Shown piece after piece: positions 35,362 through 46,710 of a stretch of 64,000 bases of DNA (position 1 is the stretch's first letter; each line of letters opens with the position of its first letter). Source of the DNA: Spirodela intermedia (Eukaryota; Streptophyta; Magnoliopsida; Alismatales; Araceae); assembly GCA_902729315.2 (NCBI GenBank), contig LR746279.1, positions 3,311,001 to 3,375,000 on the forward strand, read 5' to 3'. Made by a program: the position numbers and the translations under genes. The notes under the pieces were generated by a model. The model had not been told where the DNA came from, did not search any database, and saw nothing but the letters and a program-made list of their open reading frames with translations.

Positions 35362-37001
35362 TGATAAGTCTTCATTATCATGAGTTAATAATTAGTAAAT
35401 AATATAGTTTTAGCCTTAACTCGTGATAAATAGACTTATATTTGTGTTAAAGTGTGAAAAGTGGCTTTTAGTTGATTAATGTGATTTTTTGGGTAATTAT
35501 GTGATTTTATACGAATTTATATGATTTTTACAGTCTTACTTTTGAGATAAATAAAGAAAAAGAAATAAAACTAAAATATTACAAAATGGGGGGGACCCGC
35601 CGGCCAGCCAGGCCCGCAAGCGGGTCGGAAGCTCAGTCGGGGAGTAGCCGCGAGCAGGGGCTCGAGCGGCTTGGACTGATAGGGGCACGTGTGCGCCACT
35701 CCCCTTCCATGTCATCGGTGGCCAGCCGATTGTGGGGCAAGGAGTGGTCGTACATGCGAGAGAAGGGACTTTGCTAAGAAAGCTAACATTACTATATATT
35801 CGCCTGAAAAATCGGCGCACAACCGATGTGGGACTAAACCTGCGTCACACCTTCCTCAGAAGGGGTGGACAACCGGCACGGGTTCGAATCCTCCCAGAGT
35901 CAAAATTCATATATTTTTATCTGATTATTGTGACTTTCCTGCATATCATTGGTGAAGGATTAAGCAACCAGAATCACTGGATCATCGGTGAAAATCTCGT
36001 CAACGCGATTCGCGGAGCATTGCTACTAAAATTGCTGAACGATTTGCGATAAAAGGATCGCGAATCCATCGAGTAAATCATCTCTGATTGATCGACGAAC
36101 AAGCCGTCGTCGGGAAGAGGACGATCCGCCAGGAGACGAATCGCCACCTCCTGAGAGCGTACCGGATGCGATGAAGAGCCTCCTCTTGCTGTGCGGACCT
36201 GAGGATGAAGCTCCCTGACACGCGCCCCACCTCCATCCAGCTCCTCTCCGTCGGGTGACAGCCACCGGAGAGCCGCAAAGTCGCCGTTTTTCCGCTCTGC
36301 CGGGTGACAGCCGCCAGAGACGATTCGACGACCCACTTCATTGATCTCTAGACTTCGCAAGAAGATCTAGAGATTGCCCACGTCGTCTTTGTCCAAGGAG
36401 AGCCTTCGAGGCCGTGGACACTGCACAACGATCCTCCCGAACGCTCAGGATTCCGGTGCATCACCGACGCATAGCCGTCGCGACACCGGAACTCTGTTTT
36501 CCTACTTTAAACTTACTTTACACTTCATTTAGTGATATTTCTTTGTGATTTTAATTTACCAAAATATACTTTGTTCTATTACGATTCTTCCGGCTTTTAC
36601 AGATCTTAATTTGATTAATTAAATCGTCTGTAATCGCTTACGTAAGAATCGCCGGGCGGAACTCTGTTTCCGCCCGATTCGCGTTCGCCGGGCGCTGACG
36701 TCATCCTGACATCCGCGCCCTTATTTCCCTTTTTTGTGAATTTTAAATATATTTCCTTTTTATTTCCTAGTATAAAATTCATAGAAAATCTTATTCATTG
36801 AGAATTTTTTTGAATAATTACCAGATATTATATTACATCCTTGTGATCGACCTGGAAAATTACCGCTATTTTTGAAAGTTTTATTGAATTATAATTGCTA
36901 TATTTATTTAGAAATACTTCTAAATATCTGAAAATTCGTATTTTCTTGTTTTATAAATTTTATATTTGCGTGATTTAATATACAACGACTGAGTCACGTC
37001 A
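35362..37001 (+). mobile_element. Solo LTR, 1.63-kb family (copy 3)
   Basis: It starts TGATAAGTCTTCATTATCATG and ends CGACTGAGTCACGTCA, with target duplications GGAGA at 35357-35361 and 37002-37006. It inserted 10 bases before the ATG of gene A3. Internal features are a TATA-like ACTATATATTCG at about 35790, an ATGTGGGACT motif, CGGGTTCGAATCC (tRNA T-arm/B-box-like) at about 35879-35891 and TGACGTCA at 36696-36703. Confidence 0.95.
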
Positions 37002-37011
37002 GGAGAGCCTC

Positions 37012-37242
37012 ATGGTGAGGCAGATGATGGTTGCAAAAGGAGTGACTGTGCTAACAATTTTAGTCTCGGTTCTGTTACAGGTCTACGTCTACCGATACGG
37101 TCTGGGTTCTAACAAGAATGAAGACAGCTTACCAGGGCTCTGCCTTACCTCAGGCACATTAGTAGTTACGAGGTACGTGGGTGCGTCCTCCGCCTATGTC
37201 GCATGAGCCGCCCCACCGATACGAGTTCCGTGCTGCCGCTAG
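37012..37242 (+). pseudogene. Secreted peptide gene, type A, broken copy (A3)
   Basis: The ATG at 37012 is followed by a signal-peptide-like start (MVRQMMVAKG, then VTVLTILVSVLL) that aligns with A1. After about residue 22 the frame has shifted relative to A1 and ends at 37206. The conserved C-terminal block (AAPPIRVPCC and then a stop at 37240-37242) can still be read in another frame. The promoter has been displaced by two insertions. The gene is therefore very probably dead, but the frame-independent conservation of its end helps define the peptide family. Confidence 0.65.
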
Positions 37243-40200
37243 AACGGATATCTTGAATGGACGTTTCCAGCTAGGTTGCTCAGTTCTCTCTCGTTCTCTC
37301 TCGTTTTGAGAGTTATTTATCTTCTTTTTCCATTCTCTCTCGTTCTCTGTGTTTCTCCGCCAATCGGTCTGTCATTCGATCTACTATAAGTACTAAAATA
37401 AAAGCGAGGATTGCTTCTATATCGTTGAAGAACCCTAACGATATCCTTTGTCAGTGCTTAATAGTTCAAAAAAAAATCGTTTTATGTCCGGGTTTGGGCC
37501 TATGACCAATTGTTGGAAACCCGGGAAATGTCTAGGTTCTAAAGTCTATGAGCCTGTTAACGTTCCGACGCGAAGCATTTGGGTTCAGTTGATGGATCAG
37601 AGTGGGGATCACGAGATTGGGTTATCCGGAGAGCAGGCAGAAAAGAACCCTAAGCCCATGATCCGTGACGTTTTTAACCTGAATTTGGCGAAGTTAACAT
37701 GATGGAATTCATGATACAGTTTTTTAACACGTTAATGTTCCCTGCGAGACTCCTTGAAGGTCTACACGAGCATATCGCAAGTTAAAACCTTTACTTCCTT
37801 GCAAAAATTTTGTGGCCACAGATCATTGATGAGACAGTTCTCGGGATTATTGACAAATATGCGCATTAATGGAGATCCAAAAGTAGAAGAAATCTAAGGA
37901 AAACTTATTTCCGGCCCTTCTGACTGTCCTCGAATTTTTATTTTTAATGAAAAAAGATCAAGGACACTGTTCCCCAGAATTGCTTTCCGGTTGTTTATCG
38001 CAAAGAGTGCGTTAGCTGAACGGTTAAAGCTTTTTTTTTCAGGAGGAAATGGTTAAGGCACATTTTGTCGAGTTTCAATATTTACTGTTCAAATTTAGTG
38101 TCTAGAGAAGATCCGTTCGGCTCCTCTATTTCAAGGGTCAACCTTACCCCTGTCAAAGACTATTGGACTCTGCAGTTCCTGCCTTGAATTTCATGACCCC
38201 GATAATTGAGTCATCGTTGACATCTGAACCTCGCTACGAGTCAAACTCATAGTCGTCAAAAGTCAAGAAACATGGCTGTGGTGCCGGTCTTACCCCCGTT
38301 GCTATGTGCGAAAGAGACACGGTACCATCCTAAGACCATTGCCGCAAGTGGACGAGAGATAAACAGCACGTGGTGGTGCAAACAGATGCCTTTGTGGGGT
38401 CACACTTGCCTTAGTAGTGTCACAGCTACGAATAGGCCGGACCCTTCAATTATTGAAGCCAGCACTGACTGTTAAGGAAATTCATGAAAGATTAGGACAG
38501 AGCGATTCGAAAAAAATTTCATCAAGAGGCAATGAATCAATAGTGAATAATATTTACTTATGCTTCAGCTGTCTGCATAGGTTTTTAGTTCGTTGATTTC
38601 TACAGTATAGTATTTTAACAATTAAAAGAAAATAATCCTTACATTATCACCTGAATGAGCAAGATTCACTATTTGCATATTCAGGACTCATTTATAAATC
38701 AGCGTACAAGCTGGTTAAAAGTTCACGATATAATATTTATTTTCATATTTTAAATAAACTTTTAAACGTACGTAAACTGATCCACCAGACTTTTTAGACA
38801 AAATGTTCAAAACATTTTCGGAGCCTTAATGTTACAAAAGCTTAGAACTCAGAGACATAATGGTGCGAAACTATCTTGTTGAATTTAGGAAATCTTTTGT
38901 GCATATTTTCCAGTTATCTGCTTAGGGTTTCTTGAATCATCTAGCTGAAATATATCACATTTGTTTGCGTGATGTAGTTGCTTTATGTAGCCAATGAGCT
39001 TAGGTCTAATAAGGCAATTAACATAAAAAATGATGGTCACATGCCGATTGTCAGGCACAAATGGTACCCTGGAAACATAGATGTAACATAAGGGTTCAAA
39101 AGGTTTATCTACCTCAGTAATTTTGGAAACCATTTTGGATTATGCAAACACTGAAAAATTAGAATGTATGTGAATACAAACTGAAACTGCAATGAGAATC
39201 TTGAGGTTAGAATTTCCATGGAGCACACTTTTTTTACCTTTCTTACTTCATTCCTTTTTTGTAAACATATCCATTTCGTGTTTTAAATAGTGGTAATGAC
39301 CTCAAAGTAATTATAGTGTCACGTTACTTAGCTAAGTAGAATTTTTCTGGCTTTTCCTAAGTTCAATGATCTTAATGTCCAGAAAAAAGTCTTGGAACAG
39401 AGAAGCACGCAGTCAATGTAACTAAAAGTTAACTGGTATTCAAGTGAACATATGCAACCGGATAACCTTGTCCATGGACGTTATAATCACATTCGACATT
39501 GCAGTTTTACCAACTGGTTTGCACAAGTAACGATACGTGCTGTTTTATTGTCTAAGACGCATCTCATTCTTGCTTACGCTGTACTGCTCTTTGTCTGATT
39601 TGGACTCATTAAATGCAAAGTAGCATGAAAACACGCAGGGTATAACTTGCTCTTTGGTTTTATCTTCTATCTGTAATAGGTGCCATAAAATGTTGAGGAT
39701 CAATACTAACCTTCTTGATCGCCAATAAAAGAACGAACTACATTTACTGTATTATTGATACGACCTTCCTCGATATAGTTTCAAGACAAAACTACAATCG
39801 AGGGACTATGATCGAAAGAAAGTACAAATAATTTCATTAACTTTCTCGTGAAATTCCTTAATCCACCACACATTTCTTCGGCGTTTCCATCAAAGAAATT
39901 AGTAGCGGTTAGGGACGGCCAGAAAGCTTACACGATAATGTTGTCGTCGTCATTGAGTCTAAACTGCAGGGATCTGATAATGGAAGATAAACAGAGATTG
40001 TTGCATATTGACAACACACTAAATACAGCGTGAGGAAGAGAAAACAAGATGATAGATTTATGATTTACAAAACCACAGACAAGTTAGACGCTGAAGTCAA
40101 CACGGAGGCCAATCACAGGGAATGTTGATATGACAAGTAGCTCAATTGCAGCCAGAATAAAGAGCAAATGCCGATATTATACTTATTTTCTAAAGCCATG

Positions 40201-40314
40201 ACATGTCGTAACTATTTCTTATTGATGAAAAAGCAGCGAAAGATGTCTTTCGTACAAACTAGTCTCTTAGCTCTCATGTCAACGTTCTTCCACGTTGTGG
40301 TGTCTAAGCAATAG
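37243..40314 (+). repeat. Duplicated unit, copy 3 (main part)
   Basis: It is collinear with 675-2900 (copy 1) up to about 39000. From about 39400 it is collinear with 17500-18390 (copy 2). It therefore links the two ends of the unit and shows its full order: type A gene, 3' region, long spacer, Q block. I see no further gene. Confidence 0.65.
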
Positions 40315-40460
40315 TTATTGTGACAGATTTGGCCATGGTGATGGAGTATCCTCACCAACGTCGGCTGAGCGGTAAACTGAAAAATCGACGGTCTTGTTCT
40401 GGTGGACGGTCTTCTTTTGGTGGCACATGTTGTGTATACGTGTGACTGAATGGACCCGTC
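40315..40460 (-). pseudogene. Q block, copy 3
   Basis: On the minus strand a splice-acceptor-like TTTTTTCTGCAG precedes 40460. The frame includes HQKKTVHQNKTVDFSVYRS and ends at a stop at 40315-40317. Compared with copy 2 there are small indels and the acidic end is missing. Confidence 0.35.
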
Positions 40461-40569
40461 CTGCAGAAAAAATGCTAGCGAGTCATGGAGAAGTTATTCT
40501 GCTCACTTCCGTTTTCGAATAAAAAAGGGGTGAAAACCTCAGAGAGACTATTGCTAATCTTAGAGACGT

Positions 40570-40777
40570 TTCTTTTGCGATGACTGTGCCTACAATTTTC
40601 TTGCTAGTCTCTAGAAGCTCTATGATTGACATCTAGAAACCATGGTCAATGCGTCTAATTGGCCCTTTTGTATTGACATAGGTAAGAGGCATTCTCCATC
40701 CCCCCCACGGGTTACACCCTTAAGAGAGGTGCACATTATCACTCATGATTTTAAAGAGCCGCATTTAAATCATCTAC
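40570..40777 (+). pseudogene. Broken copy of the small ORF at 6425
   Basis: ATG at about 40579 with MTVPTIFLLVS, aligning with the 6425 frame, then a stop after about 18 codons. The adjacent solo LTR cuts the unit at 40777. Confidence 0.35.
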
Positions 40778-42411
40778 TGACATGACTTAGTCGTTGTATA
40801 TTAAATCACACAAATCTAAAATTTATAAAACTAGAAAATATGAATTTTCAGATATTTAGAAGTATTTCTAAATAAATATATCAATTATAATTCAATAAAA
40901 CTTCTAAAAATAGTGATAATTTCCCAAGTCGATCACAGGGATGTAATATAATATCTGGTAATTATTTAAAAAAATTCTTAATGAATACAATTTTCTATGA
41001 ATTGTATACTAGGAAATGAAAAGGAAATATATTTAAAATTCACGAAAAAGGGAAATAAGGGTGCGGACATCAGGATGACGTCAGCGTCCGGCGAACACAA
41101 ATCGGGCGAAAATAGAGTTCCGCCCGACAACTCTTACGTAAGTGATTACAGATGATTTAATTAATCAAATTAAGATCTATAAAAGCTAGAAGAATCGTAA
41201 TAGAACAAAGTATATTTTGGTAAATTAAAATCACAAAAACTATCACTAAATGAAGCGTAAAATAAGTTGAAAGCAGAAAAACAGAGTTCTGGCATCGCGA
41301 CGGCGATGCGTCAACGATGCACCAGAATCCTAAGCGTTCGAGAGGATCGTCGTGCAGTGTCCACGACCTCGAAGGCTCTCCTTGGACAAAGACGACGTGG
41401 GCAATCTCTAGATCTTCTCGCGAAGTCTAGAGATTAATGAAATGGGTCGTGAGTCGTCTCCGGCGGCTGTCACCCAACGGAGCAGAAAAACGGCGACTTT
41501 GTGGCTCTTCGGCGGCTGTCACCCGACGAAGAGGAGCTGGATGGAGGTGGGGTGCGTGTCAAGGAGCTTCATCCTCAGGTCCGCGCAGCAAGAGGAGGCT
41601 CTTCATCGCATCTGGTACGCTCTCAGGAGGTGACGACTCGTCTCCCGGCAGATCGTCCTCTTCCCGACGACAACTTGTTCGTCAATCAATCGGAGATGAT
41701 TTACTCGATGGATTCGCGATCTTTTTATCGCGAATTGTTCAGCAATTTTAGTAGCAATGCTCTGCGAATCGCGTTGACGAGATTTTCGCCGATGATCCAA
41801 CAATTCTCGTTGCTTAATCCTTCACCGGTGATCTACAAGAAAGTCACGATAATTAGATAAAAATATATGAATTTTGACTCTAGGAGGATTCAAACCCACG
41901 CCAGTTGTCCGCCCCTTTTGAGGAAGGTGTGATGCGGGTTTAGTCCCACATCGGTTGTGCGCCGATTTTTCAGGTGAATATATAGTAATGTTAGCTTTCT
42001 AAGCAAAGTTCCTTCTCTCGCGTGTACGACCACTCCTTGTCCCACAACCGGCTGGCCACCGGTGACATGGAAGGGGAGTGGTGCACACGTGCCCCTATCG
42101 GTTCAAGCCGCTCGAGCCCTTGCTCGTGGCTACTCCCCAACTTAGCTTCCAACCCACTTGCGGGCCTAGCTGGCCGGTGGGTCCCCCCCTCATTTTGTCT
42201 TATTTTTATTTTTTTTCTTCATTTATCTCAAAAGCAAGACTGTAAAAATCATATAAATTCATGTAAAATCACATAATTACCTAAAAATTCACATTAATCA
42301 ACTGAAAACCACTTTTCACACTTTAACACAAATATAAGTCTATTTATCATGAGTTAAGGCTAAAACTATATTATTTCCTAATTATTAACTCATGATAATG
42401 AAGACTTATCA
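40778..42411 (-). mobile_element. Solo LTR, 1.63-kb family (copy 4)
   Basis: It starts TGACATGACTTAG and ends GACTTATCA, with target duplications TCTAC at 40773-40777 and 42412-42416. It has the same content as copy 3 but in opposite orientation. The two copies form an inverted repeat around gene A3. Confidence 0.95.
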
Positions 42412-42476
42412 TCTACCAAGCAACATTTGCATTAGATTGCTAATGTGACATATTATTTCTTCCCTCCTTGTGCCCC
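42412..42476 (+). repeat. Short stretch of unit copy 3 between two solo LTRs
   Basis: It contains GCATTAGATTGCTAATGTGAC, also at 6633-6653 in copy 1. It shows that the two neighbouring LTRs are separate insertions into the same unit. Confidence 0.8.
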
Positions 42477-44135
42477 TAACATGACTTAGTCATCATATAA
42501 TAAATCACACAAATTTAAAATTTATAAAACTAGAAAATACTAAAAAAAATAGTGAAGAATTTTCAAGTCGATCATAGGGATGTAAGATAATATTAGGTAA
42601 TATTTATTTTTTAAAAGAACACGATGTTTTATAATTTTTAAATTAAATGATGAATATAAAATATTTAAAAAAAATCATGAAAAAGATAAATAAAGAGGAG
42701 GACGTCAGAATGATGGCAGCTCCCTACGAATGTGAATCAAGTAGAAATAGAGTTCCGTTCGATGATTCTTACATAAGTAATTATAGACAATTTAATAGGT
42801 CAAATTAAGTTCTGTAAAAACTAGAAAAAATGTAATTAAATGAAGAAAAGTTTTGAAACTTTAAATCACACAAAGTATCATTAAGTTAAGTGAAAATTAA
42901 GTGTAAAGTAGGAAAGATAGAGTTATGACTTTGCGACAATGATCGTCGAAATTATGTATGTTCGAGAAGATTATCATGCAATGTCTACAGCCTCAAAGGC
43001 TCTTTATGGACACAGATGACGTGGGTAATCTCTAGATCTTCTTGCAAAATTTAAAAATCAATGAAGTAGGTCAATGAATCACCTCCGGCATTGTCACCTG
43101 ACAGAGTAAAAAAATAACAACTTTCGAATCTTCGGCGGCTGTCACCTAATAGATATAAGTTCAATAGAGGTGGGACACATATTAAGAAGCTTCATTCTCA
43201 GGTCTGTGTAGCAAGAGGAGGCTTTTCATTGCATCTGGTATGCTCTCAGGAGGTGGTGACTCGTCTCCTAGTAGATTGTCCTCTTCCCGACAATGGTTTA
43301 TTCATCGATCAATTAGAGATGATTTACTCGATGGATTTGTAATTTATTTATCTAGAATTGTTCGATAATTTTTGTAACGATGCTCCACAAATCATGTTGA
43401 TGAGATTTTCATTAATGATTGACCGATTTAGGCAACTTAATCCTTCATCGACAATCTACAGGAAAATCGTGATTTAATCAGATAAAAATATGAGTTTTGG
43501 CTATAGTAGGATTCGAACCTTTATCGATTACCTACTTGCATGAAAGAGAGTAAAATAAGTACTTGAATACCCTTATATAGTGACATCATCAGGGTATCTC
43601 ATTGTTATAAATAAGGGATATTTTAGATATTAAAATCATCGAAAACCTTTGGGAAGTCAGTTTAGTCTCACATCAATTATTTTATGAGTTTTGAGGTATA
43701 TATAAGAAGATTTAACAATCAATAAGCCTCTCTTACATGTGTATGACCGCTCCTTGCCCCCACCCAATTGGCCACCAATGACGTGGAAGGGGTGTAACAC
43801 ATATGTGTCCTCTATCAGTTCGTCCTTAGCCACTCAAACCCACTATTCATGGCTCTACTTGATTGTGCTTTCAACCTACTTGCAAGCCTAGTTGGCCAGT
43901 TGGTTCCCTCTTTTTTATATTTTTATATTTTATCTTATTTTCTTTTATTTATCTCAAAATAGGATTATAAAAATTATATAAATTCACATAAAAGCACATA
44001 ATTAACCAAAAGTTTATGTTAACCAATTAAAAACCACTTTTCATAATTAATACAAATATAAATCTATTTATCATGAGTTAAAGCTAAAAATATATTATTA
44101 ATTAATTATTAACTCATGATAATGAAGACTTATCA
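42477..44135 (-). mobile_element. Solo LTR, 1.63-kb family (copy 5, old)
   Basis: Same ends and order as the other copies (TAACATGACTTAG start, GACTTATCA end) but with many more substitutions and deletions. Flanking 5-mers (GCCCC and ACTCC) no longer match exactly. It is the oldest member here by visible divergence. Confidence 0.82.
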
Positions 44136-45107
44136 ACTCCCACGTCTTATCTATCCTTCTCTCCCTCCCTCCTCCCTCTCTCTCTCTCTCTATCTATCTA
44201 TTATAATTTTTAGCTGGTGAATAATTCATAGGTCTTAGTTTTTACCGCCCTAAAAGTTACTTTTACTCGTACAATGATTTGCACATCTCTCGTCAAGCTA
44301 CTATTCCCAAAAGAAAGGAAGCCTCTAGCTAATGCTCTCTTCCTTTGTTGTATCTGATTTGATTATCATACAATGGGCGACGGTAATGTGTCTGAACTTT
44401 GATCATCTAGAAAACCTGGTTAAACCAATATTTAATGGCAAGAATGAGACCACATCCAACTAGTGGCATTTTCATAGGGAGGAGGCATTTTAAAACTTTT
44501 AGAGGCCACACTCTGAAATCATGAAGATATCTCCTTGGTTCAATTTAGATATGATCTCCTACAAAATTTGTCTTTCCAATTAGTGGAATATTAGTACTGT
44601 CCCTTGCAAAATTTAGGAATTTATCCCTCTGGTGAAGTCCATTGGAGGTCTATCTTGGTTTTTGAATGGACTAGAGTACCTCCCGTCCATAGTATGAAGC
44701 GTATTCTTTTTATTCATCGTAGTAAATTAATAAATATATTACTAAAATATTAATGGTCTAGTAAAGATAACAATAAATAATCAATAAAAAATATTTAGAA
44801 ATAGATTAAAGGCATTGTCAAAATTAAAATAGGTAAACTAGAGAAATAATGCAAACATACAAATACAACTAGTACGGTTTTTAATATGAAAGTCTTCTTT
44901 CATTGTAGGTTCAACAAATTTGTATTTTATGTCCTATATATATCTCTTTATGTGATGAATATGTGATGTATTTGTGTATCATAAAATTTAATATTTTATC
45001 ATAAGATGAAAATCGTGAATGATAACATATTTTTTGGATTTGAAGCCACAATTGATGAAGAGGAGGAATTGAATTGATTGAGTCTTAGATTTGATTTTTC
45101 TCAACTT
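44136..45107. other. End of unit copy 3 and AT-rich intergenic DNA
   Basis: The first 150 bases continue unit copy 3 (CT tract, then the TGAATAATTCATAGGTCTTAG match to copy 1). The rest has no gene or clear repeat. Confidence 0.5.
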
Positions 45108-46710
45108 TGTTGGAGTATTATATGCATAATGTTTTAATGATGAAAAATAAGTTTCAAAAAATTAAATTATGTGTAGTTCACAATTCTCATGATGTATGGA
45201 TGCTTAATCATAATCAGATATATTAATGATCATAGCTTATTTGAGAGACCATTAAACATGCATCTACCTAGTATTGTCAAATGTATAAATCAGATAGATA
45301 TATGTGTATAAAATCATCACATTACATATTGCTGTGGAAGATGTTTATATTTATAAACTATGTCATAGTATGGAAGTAATGATAAATACATCAAAATGAA
45401 TAAGACAACAATATGCAAAACATAGGTATGGAAGCTTACTCAATCTATTATGTTCTCATGATATCAGATCATTACATTTGTGTGTTTTTTTATATCTTTT
45501 TAATTGATTGAATGCAGATCATTCACTCAGACAAATATGATTGTTTAAATATTTGTAAATACTTATCAAAAATTATTTTAGATATCTTAAATCACCAAAC
45601 TCATAATTGTAGATGCCAAGATCGTTATTTAAGATTCCAACTTAGTCATTATATCTTATTCAAGGTGATTTGAATATGATTTGAATGCAAATTATCATCT
45701 AATCTGAATATCTATCATTAGTCATGTTTGAACAGATTATTGTTGATTCTACTCTCATGAAACAAGATCTGAAATAGATCAACATGAACCAGTGTGATTA
45801 AGATACAGATGTTAAGTAATCAAGGAATGACATACTAGTTATTTCTAAAGATATCTGAATCATATTTAAGGACATGTCATGTTGGTTTCTTGATGCTTTG
45901 AATTTCTCTTATTTGAAGAGAATTAGTCATTGGAAAATTACAAAGATCCAAGAAGAGTTCTGACAAGATTTATATATTAAATAATATTATCTTTTAATGG
46001 GAATATGAGAGACAACGCTTACCTTTCTCATCTCATCGACCTCTAGCTCGTGCTTAAGCTTCTCTTGCAAGCATTCTAAGTAAGATACAATGAAGTCTGT
46101 GCTGGTATTTAAAACAATGTCAAGCCATTTATGCAAGGTGAACTATAATACCATTGAATGATCCTCCTCAACTCAATTAAAACTTAAAGATCCTTCAATA
46201 CTCCCAACACTCCAACAAGAAGATGACAACAGCTACTCAACAATACACGACATCCTCTTCATCAAAGATCTGAAAATATTAAAATCTACAACATATTCGG
46301 AAGACAACTCACAATGAAATCTTTTCATATTTATTGTGAGAAACATACTTGTGATCTTATTATTCGAGGGAGCTATCCCATTAAACAACTATGAACTACC
46401 TAAAATTATGAATCTAACAGCAAATTTTTGGTGAAATTAGGTGAGAGTTGAACCAATTAATCAGTAGTTTGTGATCAAATGATCAGTTTTAATGGAACCC
46501 AAGAACATAATTGTTCTTGAAGAGTGGACTAGGTAATGCATCAAACCACTATAGAAAATAGTGAGTTTTAGAGTTATCCAGCTACTACAAGCAACAAAAG
46601 GAAGAATAATTTATATGCATCCAAAGTGAGTCTATTAGAAAGAAAGTCTAGGAACAACTCAGTTCAACCTCCCCTCCCCCTCTTGATCTTAGTGTAGGCC
46701 AAACCCAACA
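45108..46710. mobile_element. Possible solo LTR with TGTTGG...CCAACA ends
   Basis: It begins TGTTGGAGTATTATATGCAT followed by GTTTTAATGATGAAAA. It ends in a GTAGGCCAAACCCAACA stretch preceded by a C-rich CCTCCCCTCCCCCTC run. Both ends resemble LTRs of SIRE/Maximus-like copia elements. The flanking 5-mers AACTT and AATTA match only in part, so this is tentative. Confidence 0.4.
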
